Shown here piece by piece: positions 52,743 through 61,083 of a stretch of 64,000 bases of DNA. How positions within the stretch are numbered: the stretch's first letter is position 1; each line of letters begins with the position of its first letter. Source of the DNA: Syntrophaceticus sp050949745 (lineage in GTDB: Bacteria > Bacillota > DSM-12270 > Thermacetogeniales > Thermacetogeniaceae); NCBI GenBank assembly GCA_050949745.1, contig JBMNGF010000019.1, forward strand, positions 1 to 64,000, in the 5' to 3' direction. The notes under the pieces were generated by a model. That model was not told the DNA's origin and searched no databases. It was given only the letters and a program-made list of their open reading frames with translations. Position numbers and translations under genes: made by a program.

Positions 52743-52834
52743 AATTCTCGATAGGAGAATACTGGTCCTAAAAAAATAAACCTATGCTGTTTATAAAGAG
52801 AACCGGCTAAATAATATGGCTATGAGGCATAACT

Positions 52835-52873
52835 GCCCATGTAGGATATACAGAACCTACACGGGCTTTTTTT
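52835..52873 (+). terminator. Intrinsic terminator after pdxS
   Basis: Eleven-bp stem GCCCATGTAGG (52835-52845) with CCTACACGGGC (52856-52866, one A-C mismatch) followed by TTTTTTT. The remaining spacer to 53120 shows no gene. Confidence 0.85.
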
Positions 52874-53120
52874 ATGAGGAAGTATCAAGCACTTTTGATG
52901 CAGTGAAGTAGAGTAATCTCGACAATTATCTGCTGAAGGAGGCGTGAGGATTGCAAAATATTGTGCTGAGTTTACAGTAATTAAAAAAGGAATTTTGATA
53001 TGCTGCGAGAAATATATAGGCACATGCTTTTATTGGCAGTAGAATCATGGGGCAAAGGGACCATTAATTGTTTGTCCGGTCATGTCAGATTTTGAGTTTA
53101 ATAAAGAGGATTAAAAAAAA

Positions 53121-54347
53121 TTGAGTTCAAAAACCAGATTATCAAAAATATTTTTAAAGATATTCCATTTAATAAAGGGTTTATTCGTAATACCGGTATC
53201 TGACCGGTATAAGAGTGAGTTTAAATTAATTGCTAATAAGATAAATGTCAGCAGAGTAAAAGCCACAGCGATAACCTTTATTGTTTTGGAAGCTATCCTG
53301 ATTATTTTGTGGTTAATTAATAACAAGTATGAATTCCCTGACAGCTGCTACGGAGGGATGTATGTTTTATTATTCACAGCAATGGTTATATATCTCTTGT
53401 TATTTATTAAGTTGGGGAAAAACATTCCTAGGTATGGGAGCATAATTCACACACTAGGGATAATATTTGCTGGCTTTATCTTAATCTGGTGTGTGGGTAT
53501 ATCTTTATTGGATCAATTGTTTTATGGCCAAATTATAGTTTATATCACAGCACTGTTAGGGATTGCAGTTATTCCACTTTTCAAACCTCTTACATTACTC
53601 TTGATATATGGTTGCGGCCAGGCTTTATTTCTAGCTTTCCTGCCTTATTTTCAGCAGTCCAGCGAAGTGTTCTATGGCCATGCTGTAAACAGCACCACAT
53701 TTTTAATAGTGTCATGGGTTATATCCCGTATGAGATATGTAAAATTTGTTGAAGATTTTAAATGTAAGAATATTATAAAAGAAAAGAACGATGAATTGGA
53801 AAGGGTAAACAAGGAGTTGGAAGAATCCAACCGTATATTGGAGAAACTCTCGCAAACAGACAGCGTAACAGGCATTTTTAATCGCTTTGTTTTTGAACGA
53901 GTTATGCTGACCGAGTGGGATAGGTGCAGGCGTCATTCTATTCCTCTTTCCTTAATAATGATAGATATTGATTTTTTTAAGAGTTTTAATGATAACCATG
54001 GTCACAAGGCAGGTGATGAGTGCATCAGGTGTGTTGCAAAACTGTTGAGATCCAGTGCACAGCGCTCTTCCGATATAGTTGCAAGGTATGGAGGGGATGA
54101 ATTCGCAGTCATACTTCCTCATATGAAAAAAGAGGATGCACTGGACTTTGCTGAACAATTAAGAAGAAGGGTTCTAGATATGGCTTTTCCACATGAATAC
54201 TCTTCAGTTGCTCCCTATTTGACCATCAGTCTAGGTGTAGCGACAATAATACCATCTGAACAATCATCAATTGATGAATTAATTAATGCAGCTGATCAAG
54301 CACTTTATGAAGCCAAAAAGGAACACAATAAAGTTGTGGCCTTATAG
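53121..54347 (+). CDS. Membrane-bound GGDEF diguanylate cyclase
   Basis: This 408-residue protein has an N-terminal membrane region of about six helices (about 45-210), a coiled coil (about 215-248, KNDELERVNKELEESNRILEKL) and a GGDEF domain with ARYGGDEFAV (about 317-326) and an inhibitory RxxD site (RSSD) five residues before GGDEF. It should make c-di-GMP and be product-inhibited. The sensory membrane domain is not recognised. Start is TTG with AGAGGA upstream. It is the synthetic counterpart to the HD-GYP protein at 7201. Confidence 0.9.
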   Translation: MSSKTRLSKIFLKIFHLIKGLFVIPVSDRYKSEFKLIANKINVSRVKATAITFIVLEAILIILWLINNKYEFPDSCYGGMYVLLFTAMVIYLLLFIKLGKNIPRYGSIIHTLGIIFAGFILIWCVGISLLDQLFYGQIIVYITALLGIAVIPLFKPLTLLLIYGCGQALFLAFLPYFQQSSEVFYGHAVNSTTFLIVSWVISRMRYVKFVEDFKCKNIIKEKNDELERVNKELEESNRILEKLSQTDSVTGIFNRFVFERVMLTEWDRCRRHSIPLSLIMIDIDFFKSFNDNHGHKAGDECIRCVAKLLRSSAQRSSDIVARYGGDEFAVILPHMKKEDALDFAEQLRRRVLDMAFPHEYSSVAPYLTISLGVATIIPSEQSSIDELINAADQALYEAKKEHNKVVAL

Positions 54348-54477
54348 TCGGTTAACAATAAACGCCATATAGTATGGATTGTATAATAAAATAATTATTA
54401 TTGCTATAAATGTATAATCAATATTTATTTGGTTTAAATATGTGCTAAAATAAAATATATTAATAATAAACAATAGT

Positions 54478-54645
54478 AGGACTCCGAACCTGTAACACCT
54501 ACATCACCTCAGCTGTGGCAACGGTTTACAGGCGTTAGGGTTATATTGGAAACGATATAATCTCCCGTATTGGAAAGGAGGTAAAATTAAATGCTCTGAG
54601 TTGTGTCGAACCAAATCATTAATTTGGGATTCGATATTTTTATTT
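54478..54645 (+). promoter_or_regulatory. Structured leader with terminator upstream of the FecBCD-radical SAM operon
   Basis: A stem CCTGTAA/TTACAGG (54489-54495 with 54526-54532) encloses a region containing CAGCTGTGG. A second hairpin TTATAT-8 nt-ATATAA (54541-54560) follows. A third hairpin, TCGAACCAAAT...ATTTGGGATTCGA (54606-54633), is followed by TATTTTTATTTT, as an intrinsic terminator, 22 bp before the likely start codon. Between them is a strong AAAGGAGG site followed by ATG CTC TGA (54591-54599), a two-codon ORF. The aptamer-like part plus terminator suggests transcription attenuation. It does not match a riboswitch class I can recall. Confidence 0.5.
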
Positions 54646-54667
54646 TCTGGGAAAGGGGAGAGAAGAA

Positions 54668-55723
54668 ATCAAGAAAAGATTCCAAAAACTTTTGTTGTGT
54701 ATACTGGCGATGATTCTTATTATAACAATGCTGACATCCTGTAGTAACGACCGCAGCAGTACGGACAATAGTTCAGGTGATCATAGAAATGTAATAGTTG
54801 ATCAACTGGGAAGAACTGTAGAGTATCCAGATAAAATTGAAAAAGTCTCCGCTGGTCATATATATGCAGGGAAGATGCTTTTTGCCATGGGGCAAAAGGA
54901 AAAAATAGCTTATCAGCTACAGATCGGTGCTGATACAGAAGCTTTGGCAAAAGTTGATGAGTTTTATGGTTCTCTGCCTACTGTGCTCAGTGCCCCAAAT
55001 GGTGTGGACAGCCCTGAAGGCTTATTAGCTCTGGGTGTAGATGTTGTTTTCACTGATGCGGGCAAAGGGGAAGAGGAAGCAGAAATGTTTGAAAATGCTG
55101 GTATTCCGGCGATAGCAGTCAGCGGTGAAACCTTTGATGAGGTTTACGAAACAGCCAGAATTATGGGCGAAGTACTAGATTGCTCTGAAAGAACCCAGGA
55201 AGTGATCGATTTTATCGAGGATCTTCGCAATATGGTCTTCAGCCGGGTAAAAAATATCTCTGATGATGAAAAACCTGTTGTGATGGTCTGCGGCTCTGGT
55301 GGTGTTTATACCGCTGCAACAGCAGATATGTTTCAACACCAGATGGTGGAAACTGCAGGTGGAATTAATGCCGGAGCAAACTTAAATGGCAAATGGGCAA
55401 ATGTCAGCGCCGAGGATATTATTCTCTGGGATCCAGATTATATTGTTCTTGGGTCTAGCTTTGGTGTTGATGATGTTGAAAGTGTTTTAGCTGATCCTGC
55501 ATTACAGACTGTGACAGCGATTAAAAACAAGGATGTATATATTTTCCCTTCCACATTAGGTTGGTGGGATTTTCCTCTGCCTCAATCTGTTTTAGGGATC
55601 ATTTGGACTGCCAAGACCATTCATCCTGATCAATTTACTGATATTGATATGCTGGAAATGGCAGACAGTGTATATGAATTTATCTATGGCTATACATATT
55701 CTAAGCTAGGTGGTGTCTTGTGA
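54668..55723 (+). CDS. FecB/BtuF-type ABC transporter substrate-binding lipoprotein
   Basis: This protein of about 351 residues is the outer binding component of an importer for iron complexes, corrinoid or a related cofactor. The lipoprotein signal (KKRFQKLLLCILAMILIITMLTSC) extends upstream of any normal start codon: an in-frame ATC at 54668, six bases after AAGGGGAGAG, is where translation most likely begins, while TTG at 54692 would cut off the basic part. VIVDQLGRTVEYPDKIEKV marks the periplasmic-binding fold. The substrate is unknown. It overlaps the permease by 4 bp. Confidence 0.82.
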   Translation: MKKRFQKLLLCILAMILIITMLTSCSNDRSSTDNSSGDHRNVIVDQLGRTVEYPDKIEKVSAGHIYAGKMLFAMGQKEKIAYQLQIGADTEALAKVDEFYGSLPTVLSAPNGVDSPEGLLALGVDVVFTDAGKGEEEAEMFENAGIPAIAVSGETFDEVYETARIMGEVLDCSERTQEVIDFIEDLRNMVFSRVKNISDDEKPVVMVCGSGGVYTAATADMFQHQMVETAGGINAGANLNGKWANVSAEDIILWDPDYIVLGSSFGVDDVESVLADPALQTVTAIKNKDVYIFPSTLGWWDFPLPQSVLGIIWTAKTIHPDQFTDIDMLEMADSVYEFIYGYTYSKLGGVL

Positions 55724-56778
55724 TCACTGCAGGGGATGGTCCTGCAGTAAAGCGAGGCAGGCGGCTGTGGCCAATTCTTACTTTTACACTTTTGATCTTA
55801 ATTGCGTTTTTCTTTCTTTCTCTTAATATCGGCAAAGTTAGTGTTACTTTTACCGATATGATCGCTATTTTATTGAAAAAAATGAATTTGGGGCAGGGGT
55901 TTTCCGCAGATGTTGCTGCCCAAAAACAGACAGTTTTTTGGAATGTGCGTCTGCCTCGGTCTATTTTGGCCTGTGCGGTGGGTGCAGCTCTTTCAGTGGC
56001 CGGTGCTGTTATGCAAACTCTCTACAGAAACCCCCTGGCTTCTCCTGATGTTATCGGAGTAACCCAGGCTGCTAATTTAGGTGCAGGGCTTGCTATCTTC
56101 TTTTTTGCTGGTAGTACCTTTCTGGTGGAGGGTTTCTCTTTCTGCTTCGGTGTGATGGCTTTGCTCCTGACCTTTGCTATTGTTTCCCGTCTGCCTGGCA
56201 GCAGTGTTACTGTGCTAGTCTTGGTCGGTGTGATTATCAGTGCACTTTTTCAGGCAGGTCTGACCCTGCTGCTGTATATGTCAGATCCCTATAGTGATAT
56301 GCTGCGGATAAATTACTGGTTGATGGGAGCTTTTAATACTGCTAACTGGAATAATGTTGCTGTTGTTGTTCCACTGGTTAGCGTGGGTATCTTTTTTCTT
56401 ATTCTGTTCAGCTGGCGTTTAAATATAATGGGGCAGACTGATGAAGAAATCAAGGCACTGGGAATTAATTTGTCATTATGGCGTTTTATTTATATTCTGT
56501 TTGTGGCCTTGATTGTATCAGTTTCCACTGCTGCTGTTGGGAACATTGCCTGGGTAGGTTTGATTATCCCTCATATTGCTCGCTCTATTATCGGTTCGAA
56601 TCAAAAACAGGTTGTTCCTTATGCGGCAGTTGTCGGTGCGTTTTTTTTACTGCTGATCGATACTATTGTACGCAATCTGCCTGCTGGTGAAGTGCCTATA
56701 TCTGTTATTACTTCTTTTATAGCGGCACCTTTCCTTGGTTGGTTAATTTTTTCTAAACATAAGAGGGGGGTGTGGTGA
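55720..56778 (+). CDS. FecCD-family ABC transporter permease
   Basis: This 352-residue permease has about ten hydrophobic segments. VRLPRSILACAVGAALSVAGAVMQTLYRNPLASPDVIGVTQAANLGAG and GNIAWVGLIIPHIARSI are typical BtuC/FecCD motifs. The GTG start overlaps the upstream stop (GTGA). It forms the channel with the ATPase encoded next. Confidence 0.92.
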   Translation: MITAGDGPAVKRGRRLWPILTFTLLILIAFFFLSLNIGKVSVTFTDMIAILLKKMNLGQGFSADVAAQKQTVFWNVRLPRSILACAVGAALSVAGAVMQTLYRNPLASPDVIGVTQAANLGAGLAIFFFAGSTFLVEGFSFCFGVMALLLTFAIVSRLPGSSVTVLVLVGVIISALFQAGLTLLLYMSDPYSDMLRINYWLMGAFNTANWNNVAVVVPLVSVGIFFLILFSWRLNIMGQTDEEIKALGINLSLWRFIYILFVALIVSVSTAAVGNIAWVGLIIPHIARSIIGSNQKQVVPYAAVVGAFFLLLIDTIVRNLPAGEVPISVITSFIAAPFLGWLIFSKHKRGVW

Positions 56779-56779
56779 A

Positions 56780-57544
56780 ATAGTCCGGACGGAAAACCTG
56801 GCAGCAGGTTACAACGGCACTGTAGTTTTATCAGATATAAATATGCAGGTAAGCAAAGGCCGAATGATGGGGCTTTTAGGCAGGAATGGCTGTGGGAAAA
56901 CCACCCTTTTTCGCTGTTTGAATGGTTTACTGCGCCCTATGCGGGGTAAGATTTTTCTTGAGGATCAGGATATCTCAAAATTAAGATCTGATCAGATTGC
57001 CAAGCTGATCGCTTTGGTGCCTCAAGGGGCAAGGACTGTTTTTCCACTGTATGTGATTGACATGATCATGCTGGGTGAGGGCTGCCATCTGAAAGCCTGG
57101 GAGTCACCCAGCGAGGAATCAGAAAATAAAGCCAGCTCTATAGCTGCGGAAATCGGTATAGAACATCTTTTGGAAAAGCAGTTTGACCGCCTATCAGGTG
57201 GGGAACAGCAGTTGGTTCTAATAGCCAGAGCACTTATGCAGTCTGCTCCGATCCTCCTATTGGATGAACCAACATCTCATCTAGACTTTACCAACCAGCA
57301 TATGGTGATGAACTTAATACGCAGTCTTGTTTTTGACAAAGGAGTGACAACTGTTATCACTGCCCATGATCCTAATATAGTGCTCCAGTACTGTGACGAT
57401 GTGATGATGTTAAAGAACGGTAATATTTTGGCGGCAGGTGCAGTAGATGAAAACCTTAACAGCAGCAATCTCAGGTTATTGTATGGTGATGGAATTGCCA
57501 TAGAAGAGACTTCTTCCTGTCAGGTGGTAGTGCCTGTTAAATAG
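56780..57544 (+). CDS. FecE/BtuD-type ABC ATPase with damaged or non-standard start
   Basis: The ATPase has GRNGCGKTT, LSGGEQQLVLIARAL, ILLLDEPTSHLD and TAHD. Typical N-terminal sequence (VRTENLAAGYNGTVVLSDINMQV) lies upstream of the first ATG at 56843, so that ATG is internal. In this frame no ATG, GTG or TTG precedes it; the first codon is ATA at 56780. One extra A in the run GTGAAATAG (56775-56783) would give GTG-AAA-ATA-GTC, a normal start encoding MKIVRTENL. So either translation starts at a rare codon or one base is missing here. Confidence 0.85.
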   Translation: MVRTENLAAGYNGTVVLSDINMQVSKGRMMGLLGRNGCGKTTLFRCLNGLLRPMRGKIFLEDQDISKLRSDQIAKLIALVPQGARTVFPLYVIDMIMLGEGCHLKAWESPSEESENKASSIAAEIGIEHLLEKQFDRLSGGEQQLVLIARALMQSAPILLLDEPTSHLDFTNQHMVMNLIRSLVFDKGVTTVITAHDPNIVLQYCDDVMMLKNGNILAAGAVDENLNSSNLRLLYGDGIAIEETSSCQVVVPVK

Positions 57545-57559
57545 AAAGGATTGATTGTT

Positions 57560-58564
57560 ATGAGATGTAATTATTGTGAATGGCGCTGCAAAATGCCTGC
57601 TTCGATCTGTCATATGTATGAAGAAAGAGATGGCAGAATAGCAGAAGTTTACCCCAAGCAGTGGACAAGCTATTATCTTACCAAGGCAGAAGGGATTCCT
57701 CTCTTTCACGGATGGCCGAACCATCAATTTTTACAGCTGGGTGCCTTCAACTGCAATGCAAGCTGTGTCTATTGCATCAACTCCCGAGTAGCCATTGAGC
57801 CGGAGAAGAATACTTTTTGTTTTCAGCTTGAGCCAGATAGAGTAGTGAAAATTGCCCAAAAAGCTAATTGTAGCGGAATTCATTTCAGCATTAATGAAGT
57901 GACTGTAAATCTGCCTTCCGCCTTAGCTGTGGCCAAGGAAGCGAAAAAAAAAGGATTGGTTGTGGGCTGTTCCAGCAACGGTTACTTCACCCAAGAGGCA
58001 GCTGATATAATGCTGGAGTACTTCGATTTTTTCAATATAAGTCTTAAATCCCTGTCTGATGACTACTACAAAGAGCATGTCGGTTTTAAAAGCGCCGCTC
58101 CTGTCAAGCGCAATATAGAGTATCTAGCTTCCCGTTCTCATTTGGAGGTTACTACAACTGTAGTGCAGACAATAAATGATCATGAAATAATCGCAATTGC
58201 TGATTATTTGGCTGGTATCGACTCGCAGTTGCCGTGGCATATTTTCCGACTCCTGCCTGAATACAAGATGAAGGACAGAACACCTCCTGATATTAAAGAT
58301 GTCTCCGATCAAGTCAAGGAGTGCAGAAAAATACTGCCTAACACATATTTCAGCAATTATATCGGCACACAATTGATCAATACCTTATGCCCTTCCTGCG
58401 GTCAGGTTTTGATCGAAAGAATCTGTGCCCAATCCTGTGGGGCTTTTCTCTCTGCTTACAATATGACAAACAGCAGCTGTCCGAATTGCGGAACAGCAAT
58501 AAAAATGATCGGCAGTTTCTGTGATACAAGCTGCATTGATGATAGGGAGGGGAGGGTATGTTAG
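57560..58564 (+). CDS. Radical SAM protein with extra N- and C-terminal Cys motifs
   Basis: This 334-residue protein has the radical SAM cluster motif CNASCVYC (65-72, CxxxCxxC). It starts with RCNYCEWRCKMPASIC, a metal-binding Cys set, and ends with two zinc-ribbon-like pairs (LCPSCG and SCPNCG) plus CDTSC. The layout recalls the COG1180/AmmeMemoRadiSam-type enzymes with a Cys-rich head. ISLKSLSDDYYKEHVGF fits the SAM-barrel. Reaction unknown. It lies 15 bp after the ABC ATPase and overlaps the next gene by 7 bp, so it belongs to the importer operon and may act on the imported compound. ATG 57560 has AAAGGA upstream. Confidence 0.82.
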   Translation: MRCNYCEWRCKMPASICHMYEERDGRIAEVYPKQWTSYYLTKAEGIPLFHGWPNHQFLQLGAFNCNASCVYCINSRVAIEPEKNTFCFQLEPDRVVKIAQKANCSGIHFSINEVTVNLPSALAVAKEAKKKGLVVGCSSNGYFTQEAADIMLEYFDFFNISLKSLSDDYYKEHVGFKSAAPVKRNIEYLASRSHLEVTTTVVQTINDHEIIAIADYLAGIDSQLPWHIFRLLPEYKMKDRTPPDIKDVSDQVKECRKILPNTYFSNYIGTQLINTLCPSCGQVLIERICAQSCGAFLSAYNMTNSSCPNCGTAIKMIGSFCDTSCIDDREGRVC

Positions 58565-59718
58565 GAATTATCGATGTACGGGAATGGCAAGCAGTAATCG
58601 ATCTCGTCACTGCCAAATCTGTCAAACGGGATGAAGAGTTTCTGCAGCCACTTCAAAAACTGGCGGAAAGATTCCCCTATCCGGGTGACCGGGATAATGC
58701 GGGTAGTAAATGGACCATAGAGGCAGCTGAAGCAGTAGTGAGCCATTATAACCCAGGTTGGCTTTTTCTTGGGTTTACCCAGCCATTTTTCAGCAGTACT
58801 TATGGCCACTATCCTCTTGAAGCAAGAAAAAGCACAGCAAAAATTATTTTCGATTATATTCTCGATTTTGCAAAAAAGCATCAATTCTACCCTCTCATCC
58901 TGAGTACAGGGGGGCTGATACCCCTAAAAGGCTATATTGTCTTGCCTGAATTGAAAGGCAACCTTCAATCCAGTGCTTGGTGTCATAATATGGCAGGTGT
59001 TTATCAAAGTGAACAGGGAGATGAAGCAGTAATAGCTCAAGAACCTCATATTCGCTCCGTTATTAAAAAGGAAGACTTTGTTAAGGAGTATAAAGTTGTA
59101 AATCCCGCTTTTATCAGTGATTTTCCGGACTATTTGCTGATCGCTGAAGATGGCTGGCATTTTAAAGGGCTGTGCAGCAATAACAGGGCTCTTTATAATA
59201 TCGAAACATTTAATACGACTCTGCCTGTTTATTCGGAAATCGGGTATCCAAGTCATGTGGAAGGAATCTGCGGCCTGATGGAAGATGCACTTGATCGAGG
59301 TAAAAAGGTTCTTATGGCTGTAATCGAAGGATTGGATGAGGCAGAATTTTTGCTGCCCTATCAAAAGATTGACAACTGCCGCGGTTGGTATGCATATCAA
59401 GGTTATACTCTCTACCACACACTAGTAACAGGTAAGCCTTTTTATCAGTGTACCCATCCGCCAATTTATGATATGTCTGCCAGAAGGAAACTGCCTCTTC
59501 GCTACCCGATGTCTGCTCCACATACAGGAACCATTTGTGAGGATTCCCTAGGGCGTAGAGCAAGGGTTCCTACTGCTGCTGTGGGCAGCCGCAGTATAAC
59601 AACACATGCCATGGTCAATGCGGATCTGATGATAGAATGCTATATCCGTGCACAGGCCAATATGGGTGTTTTAGTAGCTGTTAATGAGGATCGCTATCAT
59701 GCGAATTTAAATATATGA
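58558..59718 (+). CDS. Unrecognised 386-residue protein linked to the radical SAM gene
   Basis: I do not recognise this family. It is soluble with no signal peptide or membrane helix. Notable parts are a basic-acidic N-terminus, WLFLGFTQPFFSSTYGHYPLEARKST, LILSTGGLIPLKGYI, SEIGYPSHVEGICGLMEDALDRGKKVLMAVIEG, HTGTICEDSLGRRARVPTAAVGSRSITTHAMVNAD and a C-terminus HANLNI. Conserved-looking His, Ser, Thr and Asp clusters (SHVEG, HTGT, SITTHA) suggest an enzyme, perhaps of alkaline-phosphatase-like type, but this is a guess. The gene overlaps the radical SAM gene by 7 bp, with GGGAGGG as ribosome site, so the two are translated together. Confidence 0.75.
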   Translation: MLGIIDVREWQAVIDLVTAKSVKRDEEFLQPLQKLAERFPYPGDRDNAGSKWTIEAAEAVVSHYNPGWLFLGFTQPFFSSTYGHYPLEARKSTAKIIFDYILDFAKKHQFYPLILSTGGLIPLKGYIVLPELKGNLQSSAWCHNMAGVYQSEQGDEAVIAQEPHIRSVIKKEDFVKEYKVVNPAFISDFPDYLLIAEDGWHFKGLCSNNRALYNIETFNTTLPVYSEIGYPSHVEGICGLMEDALDRGKKVLMAVIEGLDEAEFLLPYQKIDNCRGWYAYQGYTLYHTLVTGKPFYQCTHPPIYDMSARRKLPLRYPMSAPHTGTICEDSLGRRARVPTAAVGSRSITTHAMVNADLMIECYIRAQANMGVLVAVNEDRYHANLNI

Positions 59719-59811
59719 ACATAGAATCTAATAGATGAAAGGGGGGTATATGCTGTTTGTTTGTAGTTAATGGTTCATATAAAGATCAATAAAAATTAGG
59801 AGGAAGAAAAA

Positions 59812-60510
59812 ATGAAGAAAAAGTTAATGCTTGTGTTAAGTCTTGTTCTTTGTGTGATGCTGATGTGCTGTGGCTGCTCTCCTGCAGATGAGCCCGCAAA
59901 TGGAGACGAACAAACACCTCCTGCACAAAGCGAAGAAGAGACCAATGGAGGGGCCAGCACAGGTGATAGCACTATGAGCCGGATCAATATTTTTGAAACC
60001 GGTATCATGGAACTTACTGCCGAAGATGTTGACAACAAGGGTGCTACTGTTTCCGCCTATTCTGTTAAAGATTATGTGGAAAAGAACTTTGCAGCAGATC
60101 CTGCTGATCCCGTTGCTATGCAGGCAACAGACGGCTACAGCGCCTCCACCACTGTTGATGAGTTTATGAAACATTACATCACCATGGAAGGTGACAGTGC
60201 TCCATTATTTGTCGGTCCTGAGCTTGCCGGGGAGTTAAGTGTTAAATTCCTGCAGTATATTAAAACTGCCAACGAATCTATTTGTTTTGTGGCAGACACT
60301 TTAGATGTTGAAAAGGTTTTTTCTGACCTCGGTATGGTAGAAGCGGATACCTATAAATTTGTTGCCAGTGACGGATTCTCTGTAGATGTATCTGCTGACG
60401 ATATTGCCGACTGCACCCTCAAAAAAGTGGACAATGCTGTCAATGCTGCGATTCCAGAACTGACCGGTGGTGACCTGAAAGAACTGCTCTATATTGAAGT
60501 AGTTCAATAA
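59812..60510 (+). CDS. Predicted lipoprotein at the end of the FecBCD-radical SAM operon
   Basis: This 232-residue protein has a lipoprotein signal (KKKLMLVLSLVLCVMLMCCGC, Cys about 20-22), an acidic linker (about 24-55) and a folded domain with an internal repeat: TDGYSASTTVDEFMKHYI (about 104-121) and SDGFSVDVSADDIADCTL (about 187-204). The DGYS...PLFVGPELAG pattern recalls the domain found in molybdopterin-dependent oxidoreductase/sulfite oxidase-like proteins, but the match is weak. An AGGAGG site precedes the ATG. It lies 93 bp after the previous gene and could bind the transported ligand. Confidence 0.75.
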   Translation: MKKKLMLVLSLVLCVMLMCCGCSPADEPANGDEQTPPAQSEEETNGGASTGDSTMSRINIFETGIMELTAEDVDNKGATVSAYSVKDYVEKNFAADPADPVAMQATDGYSASTTVDEFMKHYITMEGDSAPLFVGPELAGELSVKFLQYIKTANESICFVADTLDVEKVFSDLGMVEADTYKFVASDGFSVDVSADDIADCTLKKVDNAVNAAIPELTGGDLKELLYIEVVQ

Positions 60511-60541
60511 ATTGACCTATAAAAACAGATTGTTTTAATGA

Positions 60542-60565
60542 AGGGGCAGCTTTTTGGCTGCCCCT
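60542..60565 (+). terminator. Hairpin after the lipoprotein gene
   Basis: Nine-bp stem AGGGGCAGC (60542-60550) with GCTGCCCCT (60557-60565), 31 bp after the stop. No clear T run follows, so its strength is uncertain. Confidence 0.55.
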
Positions 60566-60854
60566 CATCTGTTGCTGTAAGAGCCCCTTTGTCAAGGCTA
60601 TCTATTTGTTCCGATGTCTCCTGATAAATACACTCAGGCATATAAAACCAACAAGGATAGGTGTAAGTATACAATAATGTAACCAACCAAAGGTTATTGA
60701 TGTTAATTGCTAGTCATGCAGTTATCAGTTTTTTGACAGTTTATTAGAAGTTTTTTGTATGATGAAGAGGCACACGGGCGCTTCAGGCGCCGGAATTGAG
60801 TTGCACTGCTTCCTATGGTACAATAAAAATCAAAGTACAGATTTTATGAGTTTT

Positions 60855-60884
60855 ATGAGGTGTGAAATGAGGAGTGTTTTTTAA
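60855..60884 (+). CDS. Leader peptide ORF of the ABC-F attenuator
   Basis: A tiny ORF, ATG at 60867 (MRSVF then TAA), has GAGG six bases upstream; an in-frame ATG at 60855 would give MRCEMRSVF. Its last codons overlap the first arm (60874-60886) of the attenuator described next. Leader peptides of this size, on which an antibiotic stalls the ribosome, are known for ABC-F and Erm resistance genes. Translation here is inferred. Confidence 0.6.
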   Translation: MRCEMRSVF

Positions 60885-61040
60885 CTAATCAAATTTCATA
60901 ATTTCTTTAAAGGTGCATTACAGGGGATCGGTGTGCGCTTTTTTAGAGATGATAGTTAAAAAACACCAACAGGAAAATATAAATATAAGTTAACAGCTGC
61001 AGTAGAGCACCTGGGTGTTTTACTGCAGTTATGTTTTTTT
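60874..61040 (+). promoter_or_regulatory. Transcription attenuator upstream of the ABC-F gene
   Basis: Three segments can pair in exclusive ways. Arm A (GTGTTTTTTAACT, 60874-60886) is the exact complement of arm B (AGTTAAAAAACAC, 60954-60966). A terminator hairpin (60996-61011 with 61014-61030, CTGCAGTA core) is followed by TTTTTTT at 61034-61040. AAAACACC within and just after arm B also complements GGTGTTTT in the terminator's 3' arm. If a stalled ribosome covers arm A, arm B is free to pair with the terminator and block it, allowing ABC-F transcription. Confidence 0.72.
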
Positions 61041-61083
61041 GGCTGTCATCTCTCAGAGCTTGAAAAGATAAGGGGGATGGTGT

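Noticed and set aside
58924..59418. 164-codon minus-strand frame
   Set aside because: Antisense to the unrecognised 386-residue gene, which has a good ribosome site and overlaps its neighbour as an operon gene would.
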